A DNA stretch of 64,000 bases from NCBI GenBank assembly GCA_964351745.1, contig CAYGPI010000004.1, positions 13,170-77,169 on the forward strand, read 5' to 3'. The position numbers and the translations under genes were made by a program. Source of the stretch: CAYNJF01 sp964351745. GTDB lineage: Bacteria > Pseudomonadota > Gammaproteobacteria > Berkiellales > Berkiellaceae. The notes under the pieces were generated by a model, which did not search any database, was not told where the DNA came from, and worked only from the letters and a program-made list of their open reading frames with translations. This document shows, piece after piece, positions 39,378 to 48,071 of this stretch; position 1 is the first letter of the stretch, and each line of letters begins with the position of its first letter.

Positions 39378-42300
39378 TGATTTCAGACTACTCAATTAAA
39401 AGACCTGTATTTGCGGCAGTGATGAGTCTTCTTATTATTGTTTTTGGTGTTGTTTCGTTCTTAAAGTTGCCTTTGAGAGAATATCCAGACACAGATCCCC
39501 CAGTGGTCTCTATTACAACGAAATACCAGGGCGCCTCAGCTAGTATTGTTGAAACAAGAATAACACAGCTTTTAGAAGATAGAGTTGCAGGGATAGAAGG
39601 CGTTCGGTTCATTTCAAGCAGCAGCCAAGATGGTCGCTCTCAGATTAGCATTGAGTTTGATATCTCAAGAAATATAGATGACGCTACCAACGATGTTCGA
39701 GATCGAGTATCTGGGGTTATCAATAATTTGCCCAATGAAGCAGATCCACCAGAGATAGAAAAAGCAAGCTCTGATGATGATGTCATTATATGGTTGAACT
39801 TTAATAGTAAAAATATGTCTGTGATGGAAATAACAGATTATGCTCGAAGATACTTGCAAGATCAGTTTTCAGCATTAGATGGTGTTGCTCGGGTTCGCAT
39901 TGGTGGCTCCAAAGAAAAAGCCATGAGAATTTGGCTAGACAGAAAAGAGTTGGCAGCACGAGCTTTGACAGTTGGAGATATTGAGCAGGCTCTATTAAGA
40001 GAGAATGTTGAATTACCGGCAGGACAAATACAGTCCATCATGAAAGATTTCACTGTAAGAGTTGATAGAGCTTATAATACTCCTCAAGATTTTGAGAAAT
40101 TGGTCATCGTTCAAGGGGAAGAGGGTTACCTAGTAAGGTTAGGCGATGTTGCAAGAGTAAAGATTGCACCAGTAGAAGAGCGAGGCTTTTTTAGAGGCAA
40201 TGGCGAGCCGATGGTTGGCATAGGAATCATTAAGCAGTCTACAGCTAACACTTTAGACGTCGCCAATCGTGTAAAAGCAAAAATGAAAGTCGTGAATCAG
40301 CAGTTGCCAGAAGGGATGACTCTCGACCAAAGCTATGATACTAGTATTTTTATACAGAACTCAATTGATGAAGTATACAAGACACTTTTTATCGCTATTA
40401 CTTTAGTCATTTTAGTTATTTACCTGTTTTTAGGTAATGTCCGAGCGATGCTTATACCTGCGGTTACAGTGCCTGTGTCCTTAATTGCGACGTTTATTAT
40501 TCTTTGGATTTTTGGTTATACCATCAATTTACTCACGCTCTTAGCATTAGTCTTAGCGATTGGCTTGATTGTGGATGATGCTATTGTCGTTCTAGAAAAT
40601 ATACATCGACGTCTAGAGAAAGGCGAGCCTCCACTTTTAGCTGCTTTTAGAGGCGGTCGTCAAGTCGGCTTTGCTGTGATTGCGACGACTTTGGTTCTTG
40701 TGGCTGTTTTTATTCCAATCACCTTTTTAGAGGGTGATGTTGGAAGGTTGTTCTCTGAATTTGCTGTCGCCATGGTCGCAGCAGTTATCTTTTCTAGCTT
40801 CGTTGCGTTAACACTATGCACAGCGTTAGCATCAAGAATCATGAAACAACATGCGAAAAAAAATATTTTAAGTGTCTATCTTGATAAAGTGATAGAAAAA
40901 ACAACAGCCTGTTACTCATCTTCCCTGAAATTCCTATTGTCACATCCGATGATTGTTGTGATCAGCTTTGTTGTTATTATTGGTTCAACAGTGCTTATTT
41001 TAAAGAAAGTTCCTGGAGAGTTTGTACCTAAAGAAGATCGGGGTGTCATTTTTATGATTGTCTCTGCGCCAGAAGGTTCATCCTATGAATTTACCTCTTC
41101 TTACATGGAAGAAATAGAAGCAAGGCTAATGCCCTTTGTTGATAGCCAAGAATTTCATCGATTACTGATACGTGCTCCCAGATCACTCAGTAGTACTCAA
41201 AATTTTAGTGGTGGTATTGGTATCATTGTTCTTAAGCATTGGGACACCGGTCGAAAGCCAGTTTGGCACTACGTGAGTGAAATACGAAGACTGACGCAAG
41301 ATTTATCTGGTGTCAAAATTTTTCCAGTGGTAAGACAAGGCTTATCTCGAGGGTTAGGCAAACCAGTTGAGTTTGTTTTAGGTGGATCAAGTTATGAGGA
41401 ATTGGCCAAATGGCGCGATATTCTTCTTGAAAAGGCAAGCGAGAATCCCAACTTGTTAGAGCTTGATCATGATTACAAAGAAACGAAGCCTCAAGTAGCT
41501 ATTCGAATTGAAAAAGATAGGGCTGGGGATTTAGGTGTTTCACTCATTGATATTAATAAAACACTTGAAACTATGTTGGGCTCAAGACACGTCACCACTT
41601 TTATAGAGCGTGGCGAAGAATATGACGTGATTCTTGAAGGTGAAAGTAGCCTCCAAAAAACAGCTTTAGATATGAAAAACATATATGTTCGATCAAATAA
41701 GTCAGAGACACTCATTCCATTATCGAATCTTATTACCTATCGCGACTTCGCAGATGCTGCGAGTTTAAATAGGTATAATAGACTTCGTAGTATTACGATT
41801 GAGGCAAATTTAGCAGAAGGCTACTCTTTGGAGGAAGCACTTATTTATTTAAATGCACTCGCTAAAGAGCATTTACCAAGTGACGCTATCATTAACTACA
41901 AAGGGCAGTCTCTCGACTACACGGAAACAGGATCATCCATTTATTTTATTTTCCTGCTTTCTCTTGTGATTGTGTATTTAGTGATGGCTGCTTTGTTTGA
42001 GAGCTTTGTTCATCCATTTGTTATCATGTTTTCAGTGCCCTTAGCCGTGTTTGGGGCGCTCGTTGGATTATGGTTAACAGGACAAACTCTAAATATTTAT
42101 AGTCAAATTGGTTTGATTATGCTTGTAGGTTTAGCTGCAAAAAATGGGATCCTCATTGTGGAATTCATTAATCAGTTACGTGATCAAGGTGTGGCTTTTA
42201 AAGATGCCATCATAGAGGCTACTCAGATTCGATTTCGACCAATCGTGATGACGGCTATTACCACTATCATGGGCTCATTACCCCTCATTTATTCCATGGG

Positions 42301-42484
42301 AGCAGGTAAAGAAACAAGGTATGTTTTAGGTATCGTTATCTTCTTTGGGGTCCTGATGATGACTTTCTTAACTTTATATTTCATTCCTGTTATTTACCAG
42401 TTGTTGGCTAAAAATACAAAGCCGCCTCACGAGGTGGACCAAGTGCTTCATGAGCAGTTGGAGCAGTATAAAGATAATGTTTAA
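39374..42484 (+). CDS. RND-family multidrug efflux transporter
   Basis: 1036 residues, the typical HAE1 length. TM1 begins 'PVFAAVMSLLIIVFG' after 'SIKRP'. The TM4 proton-relay Asp pair is visible in 'IGLIVDDAIVVLENIHRR' (about 396-413), and the second half repeats the layout ('LVGLAAKNGILIVEF', TM10). Two large periplasmic loops carry the pore and docking domains. Proton-driven export of drugs, detergents or lipophilic molecules; substrates not readable. Translationally coupled to the adaptor. Confidence 0.93.
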   Translation: MMISDYSIKRPVFAAVMSLLIIVFGVVSFLKLPLREYPDTDPPVVSITTKYQGASASIVETRITQLLEDRVAGIEGVRFISSSSQDGRSQISIEFDISRNIDDATNDVRDRVSGVINNLPNEADPPEIEKASSDDDVIIWLNFNSKNMSVMEITDYARRYLQDQFSALDGVARVRIGGSKEKAMRIWLDRKELAARALTVGDIEQALLRENVELPAGQIQSIMKDFTVRVDRAYNTPQDFEKLVIVQGEEGYLVRLGDVARVKIAPVEERGFFRGNGEPMVGIGIIKQSTANTLDVANRVKAKMKVVNQQLPEGMTLDQSYDTSIFIQNSIDEVYKTLFIAITLVILVIYLFLGNVRAMLIPAVTVPVSLIATFIILWIFGYTINLLTLLALVLAIGLIVDDAIVVLENIHRRLEKGEPPLLAAFRGGRQVGFAVIATTLVLVAVFIPITFLEGDVGRLFSEFAVAMVAAVIFSSFVALTLCTALASRIMKQHAKKNILSVYLDKVIEKTTACYSSSLKFLLSHPMIVVISFVVIIGSTVLILKKVPGEFVPKEDRGVIFMIVSAPEGSSYEFTSSYMEEIEARLMPFVDSQEFHRLLIRAPRSLSSTQNFSGGIGIIVLKHWDTGRKPVWHYVSEIRRLTQDLSGVKIFPVVRQGLSRGLGKPVEFVLGGSSYEELAKWRDILLEKASENPNLLELDHDYKETKPQVAIRIEKDRAGDLGVSLIDINKTLETMLGSRHVTTFIERGEEYDVILEGESSLQKTALDMKNIYVRSNKSETLIPLSNLITYRDFADAASLNRYNRLRSITIEANLAEGYSLEEALIYLNALAKEHLPSDAIINYKGQSLDYTETGSSIYFIFLLSLVIVYLVMAALFESFVHPFVIMFSVPLAVFGALVGLWLTGQTLNIYSQIGLIMLVGLAAKNGILIVEFINQLRDQGVAFKDAIIEATQIRFRPIVMTAITTIMGSLPLIYSMGAGKETRYVLGIVIFFGVLMMTFLTLYFIPVIYQLLAKNTKPPHEVDQVLHEQLEQYKDNV

Positions 42485-42613
42485 TTTATATACAAGTGAC
42501 CATGATCTGTTTTTGAATGAATTTCAAGGTTATTGTGGTTTATTGAATAAGCCATAAACTGTGAATTGAGCTCGTGTTGGATTGACTTTAATGCCTAGCC
42601 AAGTGGTTGATGT

Positions 42614-43936
42614 ATGATGAACAACAAATCATTTTTAAACCTTGGACCATTTGCACCGAATGTGAAGGAGTCTGTTTTTTACTCATTCTATGCAGATGAG
42701 ACAACCAGATTCCTACCCTTTAAAGATTTGCCGTCACGCTTGCGTGAGCAGCATCAATTAGAGCTCAACGCCGTTGGCAAGTATCAACAAGCTTTTATTA
42801 TAGCAGCTCAACCAAAATCTCATGTTGCCTTATTTAGTGACTTTAGACATCCTAAGTGGCACGATCTCTTTCAATGGCACTATAAGCTTGCATTAGAGAT
42901 AGGGTTAGATATTTTGCCTCAAAATCATATGCACTTTTTTTCTAGGGATAATTTTTACGCTGAAATTTTTAATCATAAACAATCATCAGGCAAGCTCATT
43001 TGCTGTGGTTATGGTTTTCAAAATGTTTCTTATATTGAGAATCAAAATCTCTTAAAAATAAGTCAACAGGGCCATTCTAAATTTGAGTTGGCTCGAAATG
43101 CGTTAGATTATAATATACCTATCCCTAAGTCTCTAGTGATCAAGAAGAGTGAGGTCTTGTCAAAAGAAGTTCACCAATTTTTTGACAGACGTAGCTCAGG
43201 AGTTATCGCAAAATTCATGGGCATGGGTGGTGCCACGAACACTTTTGAAGTGAAGGATCCTGAGGCATGTCATAAAGGTTTAAGTGGCTTTGATTCTGAA
43301 TTTGAATGTTTGTTGCAAGAAAAGCTGAATTTGCTTGAATATAAAGAAATGGCTGTCGATATAAAAATGCAAGATGATACTTTTGAAATTGACAATGTGC
43401 GCCAAGTTTTGGTCACTCATGATCAATACTGGCATCCTAATATCAAACTCAAGCCTGAGCATCTAAGCGCCTTGTCAAACGTTGTGACATATATGAGGCA
43501 GCTTGGTTTTACTCATCCGCAAGGTTATACGTTTGGCATAGATTTTTTTATAAAAGAAGACGAGTTGTTGGTTGGAGAGATAAATGCAAGATGGACTAGC
43601 GGGCTAGTTTCAAAATTAATTTTATATAGGTTAAAAGCTAATCATTATCCTTGCTATGCCATTAGTGATGTTCTCGAGCTGAAACTAATGCCAAAATTTC
43701 AAAATATGGTAAAAGATAATTTATATCGTGTGCATGGTGACCATTTTAGCTTTGGAGTTGTTTTCGTTAGTTTTAGTCCTTCAGTTGTCATGAAGCATGG
43801 GCAAAGCCATGTCCAGGTTTGGTTTTTAGTGATTGGCGATCTTCATGGTTTTGTGCAAATGAAAAATTGTATTTTAGGTGAGCATAGTCTATCTAAAGTC
43901 AACGAAATTGACATGAAAGCTGATCTCTGGACATAG
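42614..43936 (+). CDS. ATP-grasp domain protein
   Basis: 440 residues. From about residue 150 it reads as an ATP-grasp fold: 'SKFELARNALDYNIPIPKSL', the Lys in 'GVIAKFMGMGGATNTF', and the metal-binding end 'FGIDFFIKEDELLVGEINAR' with 'WTSGL' directly after (the E-x-N-x-R motif). Such enzymes ligate a carboxylate to an amine or thiol. The C-terminal 80 residues are unassigned. No biosynthetic partner is adjacent, so product and pathway are unknown. Confidence 0.7.
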   Translation: MMNNKSFLNLGPFAPNVKESVFYSFYADETTRFLPFKDLPSRLREQHQLELNAVGKYQQAFIIAAQPKSHVALFSDFRHPKWHDLFQWHYKLALEIGLDILPQNHMHFFSRDNFYAEIFNHKQSSGKLICCGYGFQNVSYIENQNLLKISQQGHSKFELARNALDYNIPIPKSLVIKKSEVLSKEVHQFFDRRSSGVIAKFMGMGGATNTFEVKDPEACHKGLSGFDSEFECLLQEKLNLLEYKEMAVDIKMQDDTFEIDNVRQVLVTHDQYWHPNIKLKPEHLSALSNVVTYMRQLGFTHPQGYTFGIDFFIKEDELLVGEINARWTSGLVSKLILYRLKANHYPCYAISDVLELKLMPKFQNMVKDNLYRVHGDHFSFGVVFVSFSPSVVMKHGQSHVQVWFLVIGDLHGFVQMKNCILGEHSLSKVNEIDMKADLWT

Positions 43937-44122
43937 GCCCAAGAGGGCCGTTAAAGATTTGAATCTCTCCTGAAAATATAGCCGATTTCTTTTCTTTCTA
44001 ACGCGTTGTATGTACACGGATTTTATCAGCATTTTAGCCCCTTTTGTCGTATTGAAGTACATTTTTGCAAAACTTTGTGGGATAGTGATTTCAGTATAGA
44101 CAATAAATCAAGGGGATCTAAC

Positions 44123-44467
44123 ATGTTACGTGGAACAAACAAAGAAAAATTTGAGCTAGCTAAAGCTTTATTTGAGTCAGGTCAGGCGTCTACAGTGGTG
44201 AGAGGCAGAGAGGCCCATGCTGAAGAAGATAATGGCTTAGCAACAAATCAAGCTAGAAGGATGGTTCTTGAAGGGACTGGCCAAGAGCTCTCTGCTTCAG
44301 AAATATATGCACAGCAAACTTTATTATTATCTCAATTTAATAAAAGAAGAGAAGAAGAATCCAAAGATGACGTCTTCGCAAGAATTTATCAAAATGGGAT
44401 TGAAGCAGGTTTGAATGATGAGCTGGCTTTAGAGCAAGCGATTTCAGCGATCCAATGTTCAGCTTAA
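44123..44467 (+). CDS. Hypothetical small acidic protein
   Basis: 114 residues from the ATG at 44123, chosen for AGGGGA seven bases upstream; an upstream frame start at 44006 has none. Helical, soluble, rich in Glu/Ala/Gln, with 'FELAKALFESGQASTVVRG' at the start. No family recognised. A stem-loop follows its stop. Confidence 0.6.
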   Translation: MLRGTNKEKFELAKALFESGQASTVVRGREAHAEEDNGLATNQARRMVLEGTGQELSASEIYAQQTLLLSQFNKRREEESKDDVFARIYQNGIEAGLNDELALEQAISAIQCSA

Positions 44468-44476
44468 TTTTTATCT

Positions 44477-44526
44477 TAAAGATATCTGCAATGCACTTGA
44501 CATGAGTGTCTTTGCAGATTATCTTA
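44477..44526 (+). terminator. Long stem-loop after the small acidic protein gene
   Basis: Near-perfect arms (AAGATATCTGCAA around 44479-44491 with TTTGCAGATTATCTT 44511-44525) and an inner CACTT/GAGTG pairing. A T-rich stretch follows at a distance. Terminator or mRNA-stabilising hairpin. Confidence 0.45.
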
Positions 44527-44579
44527 AACTTGTCTTTCCTTCGATAGAGCACCAAATCATGACAATTAACTCTTAAAGA

Positions 44580-44597
44580 GATCCTTCTTAAAGGATC
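44580..44597 (+). terminator. Terminator-like hairpin in the ABC-F leader (possible attenuator)
   Basis: GATCCTT (44580-44586), loop CTTA and AAGGATC (44591-44597), then ACTAGTTTTT. It lies 62 bases before the ABC-F ATG. Two more dyads follow, TCTAGA-N5-TCTAGA and GACAAAATTTGTC, so the leader can fold in several ways. Confidence 0.5.
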
Positions 44598-44658
44598 ACT
44601 AGTTTTTCTAGAGATACTCTAGACAAAATTTGTCCTTTAAATTTAAGAGGTTATTGTT

Positions 44659-46104
44659 ATGCATAAGCCAATTTCCATAAAAAATATCTGTTTGTCTTTT
44701 TCTGATCGGCTTATTCTAGAGAATGTCTCAGCTGACATTTTCCCTATGGGCCGGATTGGCATTGTGGGTGATAACGGTTGCGGCAAATCAACTTTACTCA
44801 AGATAATTCAGGGCTTGTTAGAGGTTGAGAGTGGCTCGATTGAGCGATCGAAAGATATGGTCATGGGATACGTGCCTCAAATCATTGATAATAACGTTGG
44901 TTTAAGTGGTGCTGAGTGCTTTAACCATGCTCTTTCATCTGTGATGAGCCATGATCTGAACTGCCTGTTGTTAGATGAGCCAACGAATCACTTGGATAGC
45001 AAGAACAAACGCTCCTTATTGCGTATGCTTCAAAACTTTAAGGGCACTTTGATGGTCGCTTCGCATGACTTAGAGCTTCTCAATTCTTGTATTGATATCA
45101 TATGGCATATGAAAGATGGTAAAATTCATGTCTTTAAAGGCACGTACCAGGATTATTTGCATGAGCTTGACAATGCGAGGTTGTCGATCATTCAAGAAAT
45201 ATCTCAGGTAAAAAATCAAAAGAAATGTGCTCATGAAAAACTCATGAAGGAACAATCAAGAGCAGCTAAAAGCAGAGACAAGGGAAAGAAGAGTATTAAG
45301 CAAAGAAAATGGCCAACCATCGTGAGTCATGCGAAAGTGAGTCGTGCCAGCCAAACTTCAGGGCAGAAAAAATCTGATATTAAGAGACATTCACAGGCTC
45401 TAGACGATAAATTAATAGCATTAAAGCCTAAGCCTTCGATCAATCCAAAATTTTATTTTCAAACCAAAGTAGAGCATACGAAGACTATCTTATCTGTACA
45501 AAATGGTATGGTTGGGTATGCGGGGCGCTCTTTGATTCAAGGCATCAGTTTGTCTATCATGGGCTCTGATCGCTTTGCCATTTTAGGCGAAAATGCTAGT
45601 GGCAAATCTTCCTTAGTTAACGCTATGCTACAATCCTCTCATGTTATGAGTGCTGGATCATGGTGTTTACCTGATGTCGGCGACATTGGCTATCTTGATC
45701 AGCATTATAATCAACTATCGCAGGATATGACGGCTTTAGAGCATTTAAGTCTACTTGCTAAGTCTTGGGATATAACTCAAATTAGGCGTCACTTAAGAGA
45801 TTTTTTATTTAAGGATGATACCTTAGTTCAAACACAAGTAAAATATCTTTCAGGTGGTGAGAAGGCAAGACTGTGTCTAGCACTTGTTGCTTCAAAATCA
45901 CCCCAGCTACTTATTTTAGATGAAGTGACTAATAACTTAGATATGAGTACTCAGGCTCATGTCATTGAAGTATTGCAAGCTTATACCGGTGCTCTTTTAG
46001 TTATTTCGCACGACGAGCACTTTCTAAAAGCTATCAATATTAGACAAGGTTACAAGATTGAAAATAACAAACTTTACTTTAAAGCGGCTCTGTTTGAAAA
46101 TTAA
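44659..46104 (+). CDS. ABC-F family ATPase (ribosome-associated type)
   Basis: 481 residues, two ABC domains, no membrane segment. Domain 1 has Walker A 'GDNGCGKSTLL' and Walker B 'LLLDEPTNHLD', but its signature region is shortened to 'LSGAECFNHAL' instead of LSGGQ-x-R-ALARAL. Domain 2 is normal: 'GENASGKSSL', 'YLSGGEKARLCLALV', 'LILDEVTNNLD'. A very basic linker of about 70 residues (about 190-260) corresponds to the P-site tRNA interaction motif. ABC-F proteins bind the ribosomal E site and rescue stalled or antibiotic-bound ribosomes. The hairpin-rich leader resembles the attenuators that control antibiotic-protective members. Confidence 0.82.
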   Translation: MHKPISIKNICLSFSDRLILENVSADIFPMGRIGIVGDNGCGKSTLLKIIQGLLEVESGSIERSKDMVMGYVPQIIDNNVGLSGAECFNHALSSVMSHDLNCLLLDEPTNHLDSKNKRSLLRMLQNFKGTLMVASHDLELLNSCIDIIWHMKDGKIHVFKGTYQDYLHELDNARLSIIQEISQVKNQKKCAHEKLMKEQSRAAKSRDKGKKSIKQRKWPTIVSHAKVSRASQTSGQKKSDIKRHSQALDDKLIALKPKPSINPKFYFQTKVEHTKTILSVQNGMVGYAGRSLIQGISLSIMGSDRFAILGENASGKSSLVNAMLQSSHVMSAGSWCLPDVGDIGYLDQHYNQLSQDMTALEHLSLLAKSWDITQIRRHLRDFLFKDDTLVQTQVKYLSGGEKARLCLALVASKSPQLLILDEVTNNLDMSTQAHVIEVLQAYTGALLVISHDEHFLKAINIRQGYKIENNKLYFKAALFEN

Positions 46105-46265
46105 TGTAGCATAGGATTTAGAGGTATTATATCTTACAAGCGAAGAAAGCCGTGCAACACATGTTGTATGATGAAAGCTTAAGAGCTGTTTGATGCTTGT
46201 GCTCAAGCTAATACTTCAGTCAATGTTAAAAAGCTTAATCTTTAACGAACAGAGAGTATAACTTA

Positions 46266-46451
46266 ATGGGTGAATGGATGTACCAAACACCAGAGCAAGT
46301 GGCCGAAGTTGTGATAGATTGCATTTATAATCCAACTCCGCCGGTTAGAGTTAGAACCTCTGAATGGGCAAATCAGTTTTGCGATTTAAAAACAAAAGCT
46401 GATCCAACTGGCTTGTTACTTCAAGATAAGGTTTATCAAGAAATGCTATAA
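46266..46451 (+). pseudogene. C-terminal remnant of a short-chain dehydrogenase (SDR)
   Basis: 61 residues, 'TPEQVAEVVIDCIYNPTPP' and 'LKTKADPTGLLLQDKVYQ', matching the last part of SDR enzymes that follow the catalytic region (PEDVA...KxxADPxG). The Rossmann fold and YxxxK active site are absent and nothing upstream restores them. It may still be translated, but as an enzyme it is dead. Confidence 0.6.
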
Positions 46452-46458
46452 GCAAGGG

Positions 46459-46475
46459 GCGCTATCATGGCGCCT
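46459..46475 (+). terminator. Possible terminator after the SDR remnant
   Basis: GGCGC-TATCATG-GCGCC hairpin followed by a T-rich stretch (TTCCTTT). Confidence 0.4.
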
Positions 46476-46667
46476 TCCTTTAGATGGCATAGATGTCATA
46501 AATTTTTTATCTACACCTTGATTTATGTTTAGTCACTTAAATCGTATTGGTTAATTACACCTTTATTGATATTTTCTATGTTGCGACACACAACGCAGTG
46601 TTTTTGTGATAAAAATTTCGCTATGCTTAGGAAAGACCTTGCGATACTTAGTTTGGCAGATTGAAAT

Positions 46668-47318
46668 ATGTTTAAGATGAAGATACCCCCTTATAAGGAG
46701 ACCCTGAGGGAGGAAATTTTTAACTGTATTATCCATGCTGTTGGGTTTGTTCTATCCATTGCGGCTTTAATATACCTCATACGTGTCTCTAGCGTGCATC
46801 ATCATAAAATGGCTGTTCTTGCCAGTGCTGTTTATGGCAGCTCTGTGATTGTCTTATATTTAACTTCAATGTTATATCACGGAATTCAGCATCCTAAAGC
46901 CAAAGGTGTTTTGAAGGTTTTAGATCATTGTGCTATTTACATCCTAATTGCTGGCTCATATACGCCGTTTACTTTACTCGCTTTGCAAGGTCCGTTTGGT
47001 TGGGGTGTTTTTATTGCGGTCTGGACATTGGCTCTCATGGGGGTTGTTTTTAAGTTTTTTTACACAAACTCCTTTGAAAAAACCTCAACTCTGTTATATC
47101 TACTCATGGGGTGGGGCGGGCTAACAATGATTAAACCGTTGTATGAGCTGTTGCCCTTAGAGTCATTTATTTTGTTAGTAACAGGTGGCGTGACTTACAC
47201 TTTAGGTATTATCTTTTTTATTTGGGAAAGATTGCATTACTCGCATGCTATTTGGCATGTCTTCGTACTTGTGGGTAGCCTGCTACATTTTCTTGCAATT
47301 TTATTCTACTTGATTTGA
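46668..47318 (+). CDS. Hemolysin III family (PAQR/YqfA-like) membrane protein
   Basis: 216 residues with seven hydrophobic segments. Family motifs: 'EIFNCIIHAVGFVLSI' (E...H), 'SMLYHG' (S-x3-H), 'LDHCAIYILIAGSYTPF' (D-H...SYTP), and the C-terminal H-x3-H in 'HAIWHVFVLVGSLLHF'. These residues form a zinc-binding, hydrolase-like core in PAQR proteins. Inner membrane; the bacterial role is unsettled despite the name. Monocistronic. Confidence 0.9.
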   Translation: MFKMKIPPYKETLREEIFNCIIHAVGFVLSIAALIYLIRVSSVHHHKMAVLASAVYGSSVIVLYLTSMLYHGIQHPKAKGVLKVLDHCAIYILIAGSYTPFTLLALQGPFGWGVFIAVWTLALMGVVFKFFYTNSFEKTSTLLYLLMGWGGLTMIKPLYELLPLESFILLVTGGVTYTLGIIFFIWERLHYSHAIWHVFVLVGSLLHFLAILFYLI

Positions 47319-47502
47319 ATATAGGAAAGATTGCCATGGTCTTCTTTTAGGAGGCACGCATTGTCTTATGCTGGCAGATGCCAAAAAAAGTGCATCTCTC
47401 AAGACGACCGTACAACTGCTAAATGTGAAAAGCCATACAAAGACAACGTCATGAGATTCTTGTATGATATAGTCTGTTTACTTATTTCAAATTTAGGGAT
47501 TC

Positions 47503-47856
47503 ATGATGCCGATCCAAGATAGTCAAAAGGCTTTTGCCTCTCATGTGATTGATCTCATGCAGATCATAGGCCCTGTTTATGATAAGCGCATGTTTGGTGG
47601 TTATGGCATATTTCTAGATGGTCTTATGTTTGGGCTCATTGCTGACAGTACCCTTTATTTTAAAACAGACGAGAAAACTGTAAGTTCTTTTAGTGAAAAA
47701 GGCCTTGAGGCTTTTTCATATCTCAAAAAGGGCAAAGATTGCAAGTTATCCTATTTTCAGGCACCTGAAGAAGCTCTTGAAGATATTGAAGAAATGCGCG
47801 AATGGGCTAATATGGCTTTCAATACGGCTTTAAGAGCAAAGCAAAGAAAAAAATAG
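47503..47856 (+). CDS. TfoX N-terminal-domain protein
   Basis: 117 residues. 'KRMFGGYGIFLDGLMFGLI', 'LYFKTDEKT' and 'SYFQAPEEALED' are the TfoX_N pattern. The C-terminal helix-hairpin domain of full TfoX/Sxy is absent, as in many stand-alone TfoX_N proteins. Competence regulation is therefore not implied. Start at 47503 or the adjacent ATG 47506. Confidence 0.85.
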   Translation: MMPIQDSQKAFASHVIDLMQIIGPVYDKRMFGGYGIFLDGLMFGLIADSTLYFKTDEKTVSSFSEKGLEAFSYLKKGKDCKLSYFQAPEEALEDIEEMREWANMAFNTALRAKQRKK

Positions 47857-48071
47857 CACTTATGCTCTAAAGGCGTGTTTCATTATAAATTCATTTGAAT
47901 CAGTGTTTAATCAGCCATTGGCCATCTAAATGCTCAATTATTGTGCCTGTGATTGAAGCTTCTAGTACTAAAGGACTATAGTCTTGGCTTATGTGCCAGG
48001 TTATCATTGAAAGAATGTCAGCAATACATTCATCATTTTTGGTGAATATCCCCGTAAAGTGGGAGGATTTT

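Noticed and set aside
38307..42484. A third efflux gene (TolC-like outer-membrane factor) for the RND pump
   Set aside because: The genes on both sides are unrelated; no outer-membrane channel gene is in the window.
47331..47522. 63-residue ORF between the hemolysin III and TfoX-N genes
   Set aside because: No ribosome site or recognisable motif, and it overlaps the TfoX-N start.
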